Of a stretch of DNA of 64,000 nucleotides, positions 1 to 9,810 are shown piece after piece. The notes beneath the pieces are model-generated. The model was not told where the DNA came from and did no database searches. It was given only the letters and a program-made list of their open reading frames with translations. Origin of the DNA: an uncultured SAR86 cluster bacterium. Lineage in GTDB: Bacteria > Pseudomonadota > Gammaproteobacteria > Magnimaribacterales > Magnimaribacteraceae. The DNA lies in the NCBI GenBank assembly GCA_902574355.1, contig CACGNN010000001.1, positions 124,001 to 188,000 on the forward strand, written 5' to 3'. Each line of letters starts with the position of its first letter. Position 1 is the first letter of the stretch. Position numbers and translations under genes: made by a program.

Positions 1-1173
1 AAATTTTTCATCAAATGAAAATTTCGCATAGTCGGTTACTAACCTTGCGGACATACCGAAGACATTTCCTTGATACTCAATATTCAAGCGAGGTTGAGTT
101 TTATATTCATTGGAAGAAAAAGGATTTAAATTATGAAATTGCCTCAATCTACCTATTATTTTCAAATTTTTTGTATTGAGGCCGACGTTGAGATTTCTCT
201 TCAAGAAATCCTTTTGTTGGGTTCCTAAGATATCATCATTTAAGTCTTCAAAGTATAGATTATCGCTTACGTGTTCGGTACTAATGCTGAGGTATAGGTT
301 AGAGCCTAAATTTGTTTGACTGTTTACTTTTGTTGCCCATCTTTTTTTATTTTCTCCAGTTTGATCTAGAAACTTTCTATCATTTATAAAATATGAAAAT
401 GCTATAAGACCCTCAGAATCTTGAGAAAGAAACCTTCCTTCGGAACTGATCCCGGATCCTCTTTTTTCTATATATCGTGGTGAGATTGTTAGATCGTAAT
501 TTGGAGCTAAACTAAAAAAGTAAGGCACTGATAGATCTAGCCCATCTTTGCCTTGTTTGATAGAAGGTGCTAAAAATCCAGAGAATTTTTCTTTTCCTAT
601 TGCTGTCCTCGCATAAGGCAAATAAAAGATTGGCGTCTCATTAACTTCAATTGTCACGTCATTAATAACAGCATTCTTTCTATCTTCAAGAATTGTTATT
701 CTCTTAGAATTTAAATTCCAAGATAGATCTTCCTTTTTACAACTTGTAATTGAAATATTTAATAATTCTATATCGCCATTAAACTTGAGATTTATAAACT
801 GAGCTTCGCCAAATCCTCTTTCCATAAAGTTAAAGCTAGAGCTTGAGAGGTAGAACTCATTATCAATAAAATCAGCTTCCATATTTTGAGCTTCAATAGA
901 AAGGTTTTTAGATAAGGCCTTGATATTTCCTTCAAGCTGTATGGTTTGGTTTTCGCGGTCGTAAATTGCTTTATCTGACCATAATTGAACAATATCAGTT
1001 TTAATAACAACATTGCCCGTTAAACTAAGAATTTCCTTATCTAAGGATTCTATAACTTCTGCATCAATAGAATTTATCTTAAGAGTTTTGTCCTCATTTC
1101 CCTTCAAGAGGTTTGAAAAAATAATCATAGATGAAACGATTATTAATAAAATAAAGGAGCACTTTTTAGACAT
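1..1173 (-). CDS. lptD: LPS-assembly protein LptD, partial (C-terminus beyond window start)
   Basis: Open minus frame from ATG at 1173 to position 1 (not in the ORF track because no stop lies in the window). Translates MSKKCSFILLIIVSSMIIFSN...NETPIFYLPYARTAIGKEKFSGFLAPSI...LDLSVPYFFSLAPNYDLTISPRYIEKRG, typical LptD/OstA. Confidence 0.9.
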   Translation of the reverse strand, partial: MSKKCSFILLIIVSSMIIFSNLLKGNEDKTLKINSIDAEVIESLDKEILSLTGNVVIKTDIVQLWSDKAIYDRENQTIQLEGNIKALSKNLSIEAQNMEADFIDNEFYLSSSSFNFMERGFGEAQFINLKFNGDIELLNISITSCKKEDLSWNLNSKRITILEDRKNAVINDVTIEVNETPIFYLPYARTAIGKEKFSGFLAPSIKQGKDGLDLSVPYFFSLAPNYDLTISPRYIEKRGSGISSEGRFLSQDSEGLIAFSYFINDRKFLDQTGENKKRWATKVNSQTNLGSNLYLSISTEHVSDNLYFEDLNDDILGTQQKDFLKRNLNVGLNTKNLKIIGRLRQFHNLNPFSSNEYKTQPRLNIEYQGNVFGMSARLVTDYAKFSFDEKF

Positions 1174-1260
1174 AGTACAAATTAGAGTATTTTTGGTAGT
1201 GATTGTTCCATAAACTTGTTGAGATCATAAAGGAAGACCTCTTCAGATTACTATAATATT

Positions 1261-2274
1261 ATGACAGAGATGAAAGATGACTTGTTAAATTGGGCCTTAT
1301 TGCAAGGATCAAGTTTAGGATTTAAAAATATTGAAAGCTTGCAGCCTCTAAGAGAGCAAGCAAGTCTGAGGCATTATTCCAGGATTCAGACCGATACAGG
1401 AACAAAAATAGGCGTGATATCTGAGCCCAATTCTAAACAAAATGAATTATTTGAGATTCATTCAAATTTTCTGAGAAAAAATGGCATTAAAGTACCCAAA
1501 GTAGAAGCTTCTGATCATCTTAAAGGTTTTATGATTTTAGAGGATTTCGGTGACAAAGTCGTTCAACTGGAAATAAATGAAGAAAATAAAGAGTTCCTTT
1601 TTAAAAAATCATTACAAAAAATCCATCAACTTCAAGAAATTAAACCACCTGCTGATCTCCTCAAGCTTACGCCGAAGATGTTGAAACAGCAAATGTGTCT
1701 TTTTGAGGAGTGGTTTTTTGTGGGTTTTTTAGAATTAGACTATTCTACTAATGATAAAAAAACGCTAGATGATAGTTGGGACCTAATAGCTAGAGAGTGT
1801 TCACAACAATCCCATGTAATGTGTCATTTTGATTTCGAATTCCGAAACCTTATGCTTTTAGAAAAAAATGAAATTGGAATATTAGATTTCCAAGATTTAT
1901 GCTTAGGACCTTATGCCATAGATCTTGTATCTATTTTAAAAGATATAGAAAATCCATTGAGTTATGAAGACTTACTAAATTATCTTAAATTCTATATGGA
2001 GGGTATCAAGGGTAACAAATTAGAAGGGTTAAAACTCTCAGACCTTGAAAAGGATTTAGATTTTGCTGGTTTCCAACGCCAGTTTAGGATTTTAGGAACA
2101 CTATCAAGATTACACCTTAGAGATAAAAAATCTTTTAGACTTAAGGATTTAAAACAGACTCTCAGATTTCTTCAAGAAGACCTAGAAAAATATTCTTCTC
2201 TGAAAGAATTGGCTAACTTTTTAACAGAAAAAGTTGAACCGAAACTCATTAAAACTTTAAGAAATATTCAATGA
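1261..2274 (+). CDS. amgK: Aminoglycoside phosphotransferase-fold sugar kinase, N-acetylmuramate/N-acetylglucosamine kinase AmgK
   Basis: APH motifs HFDFEFRNLM and GILDFQD; directly precedes a MurU-like uridylyltransferase and is divergent from lptD, as in Pseudomonas. Confidence 0.8.
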   Translation: MTEMKDDLLNWALLQGSSLGFKNIESLQPLREQASLRHYSRIQTDTGTKIGVISEPNSKQNELFEIHSNFLRKNGIKVPKVEASDHLKGFMILEDFGDKVVQLEINEENKEFLFKKSLQKIHQLQEIKPPADLLKLTPKMLKQQMCLFEEWFFVGFLELDYSTNDKKTLDDSWDLIARECSQQSHVMCHFDFEFRNLMLLEKNEIGILDFQDLCLGPYAIDLVSILKDIENPLSYEDLLNYLKFYMEGIKGNKLEGLKLSDLEKDLDFAGFQRQFRILGTLSRLHLRDKKSFRLKDLKQTLRFLQEDLEKYSSLKELANFLTEKVEPKLIKTLRNIQ

Positions 2275-2936
2275 AAGCATTTTTACTTGCAGCAGGGAAG
2301 GGCAAAAGACTTCTTCCATTTACAGAGGATAATCCTAAGCCATTGGTAAAAGTTGGCGGAGTTTCCTTGATTGAAAGGATAATTAAGACCTTAAAAAATA
2401 TCAATATTGAAGAAATTGTTATTAATCTTCACCATCGAGGTGAAAAGATAGTGAACTTACTTGGAGATGGCTCAGATTATGGCCTTAAGATTTCCTATTC
2501 CCTGGAAAAAGAACTATTGGGCACGGGGGGCGGAATACAAAATGCTATACATCACTTCGAGGAACCTTTTTTTGTTCTTAGTTCAGATATATGGACAGAT
2601 TTTAATTTTAATAATTTAGAGCTTAAGGATGATTTCTTGGCGCATATGATTCTTATTCCTAATCCTGAGAGCAATCCAAAAGGAGATGTTTCACTTATCG
2701 ATGGTTATGTTAGGCCTGACCTAGAAGAAAATAAATATACTTTCTCCGGAATAATGATTATTTCACCAGACTTGTTTAGTTTGTCTAAGATAGGACCTCT
2801 GCAGCTTTGGAATGATATTCTAAAACCAGCTTCTTTAAATAATCTTATTTCAGGTGAGATCTTTGAGGGCAGGTACGAGAATCTCAATACCCTAGAAGAT
2901 GTTGAAAGATTAGACGGTTTACTGAGCGAGGAGTAA
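2271..2936 (+). CDS. murU: N-acetylmuramate alpha-1-phosphate uridylyltransferase MurU-like nucleotidyltransferase
   Basis: MKAFLLAAGKGKRLLPFTEDNPKPLV nucleotidyltransferase signature, LLGTGGGIQNA; 4-nt overlap with amgK. Confidence 0.8.
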   Translation: MKAFLLAAGKGKRLLPFTEDNPKPLVKVGGVSLIERIIKTLKNINIEEIVINLHHRGEKIVNLLGDGSDYGLKISYSLEKELLGTGGGIQNAIHHFEEPFFVLSSDIWTDFNFNNLELKDDFLAHMILIPNPESNPKGDVSLIDGYVRPDLEENKYTFSGIMIISPDLFSLSKIGPLQLWNDILKPASLNNLISGEIFEGRYENLNTLEDVERLDGLLSEE

Positions 2937-2948
2937 ACTTGCATTCTA

Positions 2949-3623
2949 ATGACAACTAAAGAATACATAATTGCGCCTTCTATCTTGTCAGCAGACTTTG
3001 CTCGCCTGGGTGAAGAATCTAAGAGTGTCTTAAATTCTGGTGCTGACTGGATTCATTTCGATGTTATGGACAACCACTATGTGCCCAATCTAACTATAGG
3101 GCCTATGGTATGTAAGGCACTGCGAGATTATGGAATCAAAGCACCTATAGACACTCATTTGATGGTCAAACCAGTGGATAGTTTAATAGAGAGTTTTGCA
3201 AAAGCAGGATCAACTTATATTACTTTTCACCCTGAAGCTACTGATCATATAGATAGATCAATAGAACTTATCAAAAGCCATGATTGTAAAGCTGGCTTAG
3301 TCCTCAATCCTGCAACACCGCTGAGTTTAATTGAGGAGTCAATCGATAAATTAGATATGATTTTACTAATGTCCGTTAACCCCGGTTTTGGAGGACAAAA
3401 ATTTATTGATTCGGTACTTACGAAAGTCACAAAAGTAAGAGATACGATTGATAAGAAAAATCTAGATATAAGACTTGAGGTCGATGGTGGAATTAACTTA
3501 GAAAATATTGCTACAGTAGCTGATGCAGGTGCCGATACTTTTGTTGCTGGATCAGCTATTTTTAATCAAGAAGACTATTCTAAGATAATTAAACAAATGA
3601 GATCCTCTTTAGAAGCTCTCTAA
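2949..3623 (+). CDS. rpe: Ribulose-phosphate 3-epimerase
   Basis: [50 protein letters not shown] motifs. Confidence 0.97.
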   Translation: MTTKEYIIAPSILSADFARLGEESKSVLNSGADWIHFDVMDNHYVPNLTIGPMVCKALRDYGIKAPIDTHLMVKPVDSLIESFAKAGSTYITFHPEATDHIDRSIELIKSHDCKAGLVLNPATPLSLIEESIDKLDMILLMSVNPGFGGQKFIDSVLTKVTKVRDTIDKKNLDIRLEVDGGINLENIATVADAGADTFVAGSAIFNQEDYSKIIKQMRSSLEAL

Positions 3624-3628
3624 AAATA

Positions 3629-5071
3629 GTGGATATACAAAAAAAAATTCCAATTTCTCGCGAAATCTTAGCCGATATGGAGACTCCTCTCAGTGTTTAC
3701 AGAAAATTAGCCAATTGTTCCTATAGTTACTTATTTGAGTCGGTTGAGGGTGGAGATAAATGGGCTAGATACTCTCTTATAGGCTTAAAAGCCAGGCGAC
3801 TAATAAAGGTTATAAAAAATGAAGTTGTAATTCTTCAGGATGGTAAACAAATTGACACTATACCTACAGATGATCCCTTAGATTATTTAGATCAGCTACA
3901 GAAAAGCTATACTCTTGAAGAAGATAGAAATTTACCAAAGTTTAATGGTGGTCTTGTAGGTTATTTTTCATATGATTGTGTCAGATACATTGAAAAGAAA
4001 TTGATCGAATCTGTTCCTCCAGATTCTTTAGGGACACCGGATGCCTTATTCATGGTCTCTGAAGAAGTTGCTGTGTTCGATAATCTAAAGAATAAACTTC
4101 ATTTAATTATATTAATTGATAGTGAAGATGATCGAGATATTGCAGAGAGACGATTAGATGAGTTAGAAGAAAAACTTAAAGAGCCTCTTAAATTTCAAGA
4201 TTTCAAGAAACCTGAAAAAACTATAAATGAATCTGATTTCACATCTGGATTTGGCGAAGATGAATTTAAGAATTCAGTAGAGAAAGCAAAAAAATATATC
4301 GAAGAGGGAGACATCATGCAAGTTGTTTGCTCGCAGCGTATGTCTCTTCCTTTTACGGCCGATCCGGTAGCTTTATATAGATCTATTAGGCAATTAAATC
4401 CATCGCCTTATATGTATTACTTAAACTTACATGATTTTCATATAGTGGGATCCTCTCCAGAAATCTTAGCAAGACTTGAAGATAATAAGGTTACGGTAAG
4501 ACCAATAGCTGGTACTAGAAGAAGAGGTAAAGATGATGCAGATGATATAGCTATGGAAGAAGATATGATTAATGACCCTAAAGAAATTGCGGAGCATCTC
4601 ATGTTAATTGATTTAGGAAGGAACGATGTAGGACGAGTTGCCAAACCTGGTACTGTAAATGTTACTGAACAATTTGGGATAGAAAGATATAGTCACGTCA
4701 TGCATATGGTCTCTAATGTTGAAGCTGAATTGGAAGATGGCTTGTCTGCCATTGATTTATTTAAGGCTACTTTTCCTGCAGGAACCGTCTCAGGTGCTCC
4801 TAAGATAAGAGCTATGGAAATAATTGATGAATTTGAGCCTGTAAAAAGAGGTATTTATGGTGGAGCAATAGGATACCTTTCTTGGCAGGGTAATATGGAT
4901 ATGGCAATTGCAATCAGGACAGCAGTTATTAAAGACGAAGTACTTTATATTCAGGCAGGAGGAGGCTGGGTTGCAGACTCAGTTCCGGATCTAGAATGGA
5001 AAGAATCACTAAATAAAGGTCGAGCTATTTTCAAAGCTGCAGAAATGGTGCAGGAAAAACTAGAAGGTTGA
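3629..5071 (+). CDS. trpE: Anthranilate synthase component I
   Basis: IAGTRRRGKDDADD, DLGRNDVGRVAKPGTV, FPAGTVSGAPKIRAMEII; GTG start; followed by trpG, trpD, trpC. Confidence 0.97.
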   Translation: MDIQKKIPISREILADMETPLSVYRKLANCSYSYLFESVEGGDKWARYSLIGLKARRLIKVIKNEVVILQDGKQIDTIPTDDPLDYLDQLQKSYTLEEDRNLPKFNGGLVGYFSYDCVRYIEKKLIESVPPDSLGTPDALFMVSEEVAVFDNLKNKLHLIILIDSEDDRDIAERRLDELEEKLKEPLKFQDFKKPEKTINESDFTSGFGEDEFKNSVEKAKKYIEEGDIMQVVCSQRMSLPFTADPVALYRSIRQLNPSPYMYYLNLHDFHIVGSSPEILARLEDNKVTVRPIAGTRRRGKDDADDIAMEEDMINDPKEIAEHLMLIDLGRNDVGRVAKPGTVNVTEQFGIERYSHVMHMVSNVEAELEDGLSAIDLFKATFPAGTVSGAPKIRAMEIIDEFEPVKRGIYGGAIGYLSWQGNMDMAIAIRTAVIKDEVLYIQAGGGWVADSVPDLEWKESLNKGRAIFKAAEMVQEKLEG

Positions 5072-5074
5072 GAT

Positions 5075-5641
5075 ATGTTACTAATGATCGATAACTATGA
5101 TTCTTTTACGTACAACCTTGTTCAATACTTTTACGAAATGTCACAAGAAGTAGAGGTATATAGGAATGATGAGATAAGCGTCCAGGAAATTAAAAAGAAA
5201 TCTCCAAATTATATTGTTATATCGCCTGGCCCTTGTACACCAAAAGAAGCTGGAATATCCGTTGATGTGATTAAAGAATTTTCAGGTAAAGTCCCCATTT
5301 TAGGTGTTTGCCTAGGCCATCAATCTATTGGTTCTGCAAATGGTGCAAATATAATAAAAGCTAATGAGATTATGCACGGAAAACTTTCGAAAATTAGCCA
5401 TAATGGAGAAGGTATATTCTCTTCAGTAGAAAAAGAATTTCTCGCCACAAGATACCATTCCCTTGTTATTGAAGAGTCATCTCTTTCAAAGGAATTTGAT
5501 ATCACGGCTAGATCTGAAGACGGGACAATAATGGCTATTCAACATAATTCAGAACCAGTCACCGGAATACAGTTTCATCCGGAATCCATCGCGACTGAAC
5601 ACGGCAAATCTCTTCTTAGAAACTTTTTGGATATTTACTAG
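5075..5641 (+). CDS. trpG: Anthranilate synthase component II (glutamine amidotransferase)
   Basis: MLLMIDNYDSFTYNLVQY, SPGPCTPKEAGIS, LGVCLGHQSIG, GIQFHPESI. Confidence 0.96.
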   Translation: MLLMIDNYDSFTYNLVQYFYEMSQEVEVYRNDEISVQEIKKKSPNYIVISPGPCTPKEAGISVDVIKEFSGKVPILGVCLGHQSIGSANGANIIKANEIMHGKLSKISHNGEGIFSSVEKEFLATRYHSLVIEESSLSKEFDITARSEDGTIMAIQHNSEPVTGIQFHPESIATEHGKSLLRNFLDIY

Positions 5642-5643
5642 AT

Positions 5644-6660
5644 ATGAATATACAAGAAGGAATAAGCAAAGTAGTCTCAAATCAAGATCTTCGAAAACAA
5701 GAAATGTCTTCTGTTATGTTTGAGATATTAGAAGGTAAGGCTACTGATGCTCAAATCGGTGCTTTTTTAATAGCTTTATCGATGAAAGGAGAAACGGTTG
5801 AAGAAGTAATTGGCGCAGTTGAAGTAATGAGAGAACTTTCTGAAAAAGTCAAAACTGATTTAACTCACCTGGTAGATACTTGTGGTACAGGAGGATCAGG
5901 AATTGGTATTTTTAATGTATCAACAGCTTCTGCATTTGTTGCAAGTCAATGCGGAGCAAAAGTCGCAAAACATGGCAATAGGTCAGCAACGAGGAGCAGC
6001 GGTAGCGCAGATCTTCTTGAACAAGCAGGTGTTCCTCTTACACTTAAACCCTCTGAAGTGGCAGATTGTATAAAAAATATCGGTTTAGGATTCATGTTTG
6101 CTCCAGCCCATCATAGTGCCATGAAGCATGTTGTTGGTCCTAGAAAAGAAATCGCTCAAAAGAGTATTTTCAATGTCCTTGGACCGTTGACTAATCCCGC
6201 ATCTGCTAAAAGACAAGTTATGGGTGTTTATGATAAGAAGTGGATGAAGCCGATTACTAATGTATTAAAAGAATTGGGAAGTGAACATACGATGATTGTT
6301 CACTCTAAAGACGGCTTGGATGAGATAAGTATCGCCTCTCCAACGTTAGTTATAGAGATGAAAGATGGAGACATCTCTGAGTATACTATTAACCCCGAAG
6401 ATTTTAATTTCACAACTTCTTCGCTTAATGGATTACAAGTGAATTCTCCAGAAGAAAGTCTTAATCTCGTAAAATTAGGGCTAGCTGGTGAACATCAAGA
6501 AGCTTCTTCTATGATCTCGATGGCAGCTGGTGCTGCACTATATGTTTCTGAAGTATCAAGCTCATTAGAGGCGGGTATTAGATTAGCTAGTGAATGTGTA
6601 AAAGATGGTGGTGGAATTGAAAAACTTAATCAATTAGTTGAATACTCCTCTAAATTCTAA
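5644..6660 (+). CDS. trpD: Anthranilate phosphoribosyltransferase
   Basis: DTCGTGGSGIGIFNVSTASAFV, KHGNRSATRSSGSADLLE, GPLTNPA. Confidence 0.96.
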   Translation: MNIQEGISKVVSNQDLRKQEMSSVMFEILEGKATDAQIGAFLIALSMKGETVEEVIGAVEVMRELSEKVKTDLTHLVDTCGTGGSGIGIFNVSTASAFVASQCGAKVAKHGNRSATRSSGSADLLEQAGVPLTLKPSEVADCIKNIGLGFMFAPAHHSAMKHVVGPRKEIAQKSIFNVLGPLTNPASAKRQVMGVYDKKWMKPITNVLKELGSEHTMIVHSKDGLDEISIASPTLVIEMKDGDISEYTINPEDFNFTTSSLNGLQVNSPEESLNLVKLGLAGEHQEASSMISMAAGAALYVSEVSSSLEAGIRLASECVKDGGGIEKLNQLVEYSSKF

Positions 6661-7454
6661 TGGCAAGCTACCTTGACGAAATTATAAAAGATAAACGCTC
6701 AGTAGTAACTGAGGAAGAGAGAAGAGAAAGCTTAGAAGATATCAAATCTAAGATTTTAGACTTGCCTCCAAGACGAGGATTTATTCAATCTATCCAGCAA
6801 AGAAATAATAAAGGACTTGTATCTGTAATTGCAGAGATAAAAAAGGCTTCTCCTAGCAAAGGAGTGATTAGAGAGAATTTCTCACCTGAAACTATCGCTA
6901 AACAATATGAGGAAAATAATGCTACTTGTCTGAGCATATTGACTGACAAAAAATTCTTTCATGGCTCTTTGGAATATCTCAAGAAGATAAGGTCTAAAGT
7001 AGAGATTCCCCTCTTAAGAAAAGATTTTATTATTAATGAGTATCAGATTTATCAGAGTAAATTATATGGTGCAGATTGTATTTTATTGATTGTATCTGCT
7101 TTATCAGACAATCAACTTAAGGAGTTTAAGACTATTGCTGAAAGCCTAGATCTAGATGTTTTGGTGGAGATTCATAACCAAGCTGAACTGGAACGTATTC
7201 AACCAATGGATTTTCCATTTATTGGTATTAACAATCGGAATTTGAGCACCTTTGAAGTTGACCTTAAAACTACCAAAGAATTATCTCTAAACTTAAAAGA
7301 CAAACTAGTCGTCTCTGAAAGTGGAATAAAGACAAGAGAAGATATAGATCAAATACTCAATTACGATGTTTTAAACTTTCTGGTCGGTGAGTCTTTTATG
7401 CGAGCAGAAAATCCAGGAACTGAACTTAGAAAGCTTTTTTTCTCCCCAGAATAA
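6660..7454 (+). CDS. trpC: Indole-3-glycerol phosphate synthase
   Basis: VIAEIKKASPSKGVIRENF, LLRKDFIINEYQIYQ, GINNRNLSTFEVD, VSESGI. Confidence 0.96.
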   Translation: MASYLDEIIKDKRSVVTEEERRESLEDIKSKILDLPPRRGFIQSIQQRNNKGLVSVIAEIKKASPSKGVIRENFSPETIAKQYEENNATCLSILTDKKFFHGSLEYLKKIRSKVEIPLLRKDFIINEYQIYQSKLYGADCILLIVSALSDNQLKEFKTIAESLDLDVLVEIHNQAELERIQPMDFPFIGINNRNLSTFEVDLKTTKELSLNLKDKLVVSESGIKTREDIDQILNYDVLNFLVGESFMRAENPGTELRKLFFSPE

Positions 7455-7552
7455 ACTGGAAATACATAACAAAGTAAAGCCAAGATAATATCTGAGCTTT
7501 GAACTTTGTTTCTGTATATTAGAAGAAAAGATTAATTCTTCTAGTGAGAGAG

Positions 7553-7798
7553 TTAGTCTCTAGGTTTGGCTTCGTTTACTCTTAAATCTCTACCACCAAA
7601 ATCATTTCCATCAAGCGCTTCAATAGCTGCTTGACCAGCTTCTTTTGATTCCATCTCTACAAATCCGAAACCTTTCGATCTACCTGAGTGACCTTCAGTG
7701 ATTATCCTGACTGCGTTGACGTTTCCGTATTGAGCAAAATGAGCTTCTAATTCTTCCTCAGATGTGCTCCAGGGAATGTTTCCAACGTATATATTCAT
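7553..7798 (-). CDS. RNA-binding protein with a single RRM domain
   Basis: MNIYVGNIPWSTSEEELEAHFAQYG...GRSKGFGFVEM has RNP2/RNP1 motifs. The internal ATG at 7798 has an SD (AAGGATAAT) and is preferred over the 7825 start in the track. Confidence 0.9.
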   Translation of the reverse strand: MNIYVGNIPWSTSEEELEAHFAQYGNVNAVRIITEGHSGRSKGFGFVEMESKEAGQAAIEALDGNDFGGRDLRVNEAKPRD

Positions 7799-7841
7799 AT
7801 TATCCTTTTCAAAAAAACATAGCATAATTGCTACGCGCGCA

Positions 7842-7869
7842 ACTATACCTGTGTAGATTTAATTAGCAA
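7842..7869 (-). promoter_or_regulatory. Candidate sigma70 promoter of the RRM gene (TTGCTA-N16-TATAGT on the minus strand)
   Basis: Plus-strand TAGCAA 7864-7869 and ACTATA 7842-7847; spacer 16. Confidence 0.45.
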
Positions 7870-7894
7870 TGGGTAATTTAAAAATAATTTTTTA

Positions 7895-8524
7895 CTAAAC
7901 ATAATAACTGGATTTAGTCATTATTTTAGCAATGCCAGCCATTAGTTTTTTCACATTATCAGGCAACTCAACAGCACCTGATTGCAGAGCTTCTTCGCTA
8001 TGATGTGCTTCATCAATGGCCATTTGTTCCAGAATAGAAGCAGTCCTTGCGTCGCTAGCTGGAATCTTATCCATATGACTTTTCAGGTGCTTTACAACTT
8101 GCTCTTCTGTTTCATGGACAAAACCTAAACTCCATTTATCTCCAGCCATGCCAGCAATTGCCCCCATAGTGAAAGATAGTCCATACCAGATAGGATTGAA
8201 AATACTTGGCTTCTCATCAAGTTCTTCAAGTCTTTTATTGCACCATGCCAAATGATCAAGTTCTTCTTCAGCCGCTTCATCCATTTTTTCTCTTGTGCCA
8301 TCAAGTCTAGCCGTTAAGGCCTGGCCTCTATATAAGCCTTGAGCAGAAACTTCACCAGCATGATTTATTCTCATCAGGCTTGCAGAAATACTTCTATCAA
8401 GTTCATTCAAAGAGTCTTTATCGATGTTTTGTGCAGGATACTGCCTTGATTCTTTCTGGTAGTTGTGTGTAGAAAACTTCAAACCTTTATCGATCTCAGT
8501 GATAAATTTGTCTATTAAGCTCAT
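7895..8524 (-). CDS. coq7: Demethoxyubiquinone hydroxylase Coq7/UbiF-type di-iron protein
   Basis: MRINHAGEVSAQGLYRGQAL, EEELDHLAWCNKRL, EQMAIDEAHH di-iron motifs. Confidence 0.93.
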   Translation of the reverse strand: MSLIDKFITEIDKGLKFSTHNYQKESRQYPAQNIDKDSLNELDRSISASLMRINHAGEVSAQGLYRGQALTARLDGTREKMDEAAEEELDHLAWCNKRLEELDEKPSIFNPIWYGLSFTMGAIAGMAGDKWSLGFVHETEEQVVKHLKSHMDKIPASDARTASILEQMAIDEAHHSEEALQSGAVELPDNVKKLMAGIAKIMTKSSYYV

Positions 8525-9807
8525 TTTTCTTCTTCTCTATCGATTGCTCTGTAACCTATATCTTTTCTGTAAAAAGCATCTTCATAAGTAATTTCAGATA
8601 TTGCATTATAAACTTTTTTTTGAGCAGATTGAATCGAAGAGCCCAGTGCAGTGACGCACATTACCCTGCCTCCATTTGAAGTTAAGCTATCTTCTTGGAA
8701 TCTTGTACCGGCATGGAAAACCTTTAGATCATTTTTTTCTGACGGGATGTTTTGAATCTTTTTATTTATTTCATACTTAGAAGGATATCCTTCTGCAGCA
8801 ATCACCACCCCTAGAGATTTTTTTTCATCCCAATCAAGCATTTGATTACTAAGATCACTTTCACATGCTTTAAAACAAAGGTCAGCTAGATCCGATTTGA
8901 GTCTCATCATTATGGGTTGTGTCTCAGGATCACCAAAACGGCAATTAAATTCGAGTACTTTTAGATTTTTGTCTTGATCTATCATCATCCCAGCATATAA
9001 AAAGCCAACATACTTATATCCTTCTTCTCTTAATCCTTCTAGGGTAGGATAAATTACATCTTGCATGATTTTCTTATGGACAATGCTATCAACTACCGGC
9101 GCTGGAGAATATGCACCCATACCACCGGTATTGGGTCCTTTGTCCTTTTCATCTCTTGCTTTGTGGTCTTGTGAAGTTGGAAATGGGATAGCATTAATCC
9201 CATCGGTCATTACGATAAAACTTGCTTCTTCTCCGTTCAGGAACTCCTCTATTACAATTTTTCTTCCGGCTTCTCCAAAAATTTCAGATTCCAGCACCAG
9301 ATCTATTGCCTCTTTGGCTTCATCAATATTATTTGCAATTATTACACCTTTTCCGGCAGCTAGACCATCAGCTTTGATTACAATAGGGCATCCTCTTTCT
9401 CTAACATAGTCTATCGCTTTAACGGGGTCGGTGAACACGGAATATTCCGCCGTAGGGATATTATATTTTTTAAGGAAATCCTTCATGAACTCCTTAGACC
9501 CTTCAAGTTGTGCGGCTCCTTTTGATGGCCCAAAACACCTTAATCCTGATTCTTCGAATTTATCAGTTATGCCATTGACCAAAGGATTTTCAGGTCCAAT
9601 GACAGTTAAGTCAATTTTCTTATTGATGGCAAACTGTACCAATCCCTCAATATCATCAGCTTGTATATCAACATTGATAATAGAATTTTCCAACTCTGTT
9701 CCCCCATTTCCAGGAGCAACAAAAATTTCTTTCACTAAGGGGCTTTTAGATATTTTCCACGATAGGGCGTGTTCTCTTCCACCTGACCCAACTATCAAGA
9801 CCTTCAT
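8521..9807 (-). CDS. purD: Phosphoribosylamine-glycine ligase
   Basis: MKVLIVGSGGREHALSWKI, PGNGGTE, KADGLAAGKGV, GGMGAYSPAP, FNCRFGDPETQ. Confidence 0.97.
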   Translation of the reverse strand: MKVLIVGSGGREHALSWKISKSPLVKEIFVAPGNGGTELENSIINVDIQADDIEGLVQFAINKKIDLTVIGPENPLVNGITDKFEESGLRCFGPSKGAAQLEGSKEFMKDFLKKYNIPTAEYSVFTDPVKAIDYVRERGCPIVIKADGLAAGKGVIIANNIDEAKEAIDLVLESEIFGEAGRKIVIEEFLNGEEASFIVMTDGINAIPFPTSQDHKARDEKDKGPNTGGMGAYSPAPVVDSIVHKKIMQDVIYPTLEGLREEGYKYVGFLYAGMMIDQDKNLKVLEFNCRFGDPETQPIMMRLKSDLADLCFKACESDLSNQMLDWDEKKSLGVVIAAEGYPSKYEINKKIQNIPSEKNDLKVFHAGTRFQEDSLTSNGGRVMCVTALGSSIQSAQKKVYNAISEITYEDAFYRKDIGYRAIDREEEK

Positions 9808-9810
9808 TTA

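Noticed and set aside
792-1013. Minus-strand 73-aa ORF in the track
   Set aside because: Out-of-frame shadow inside the lptD reading frame (lptD codons are in phase with 1173).
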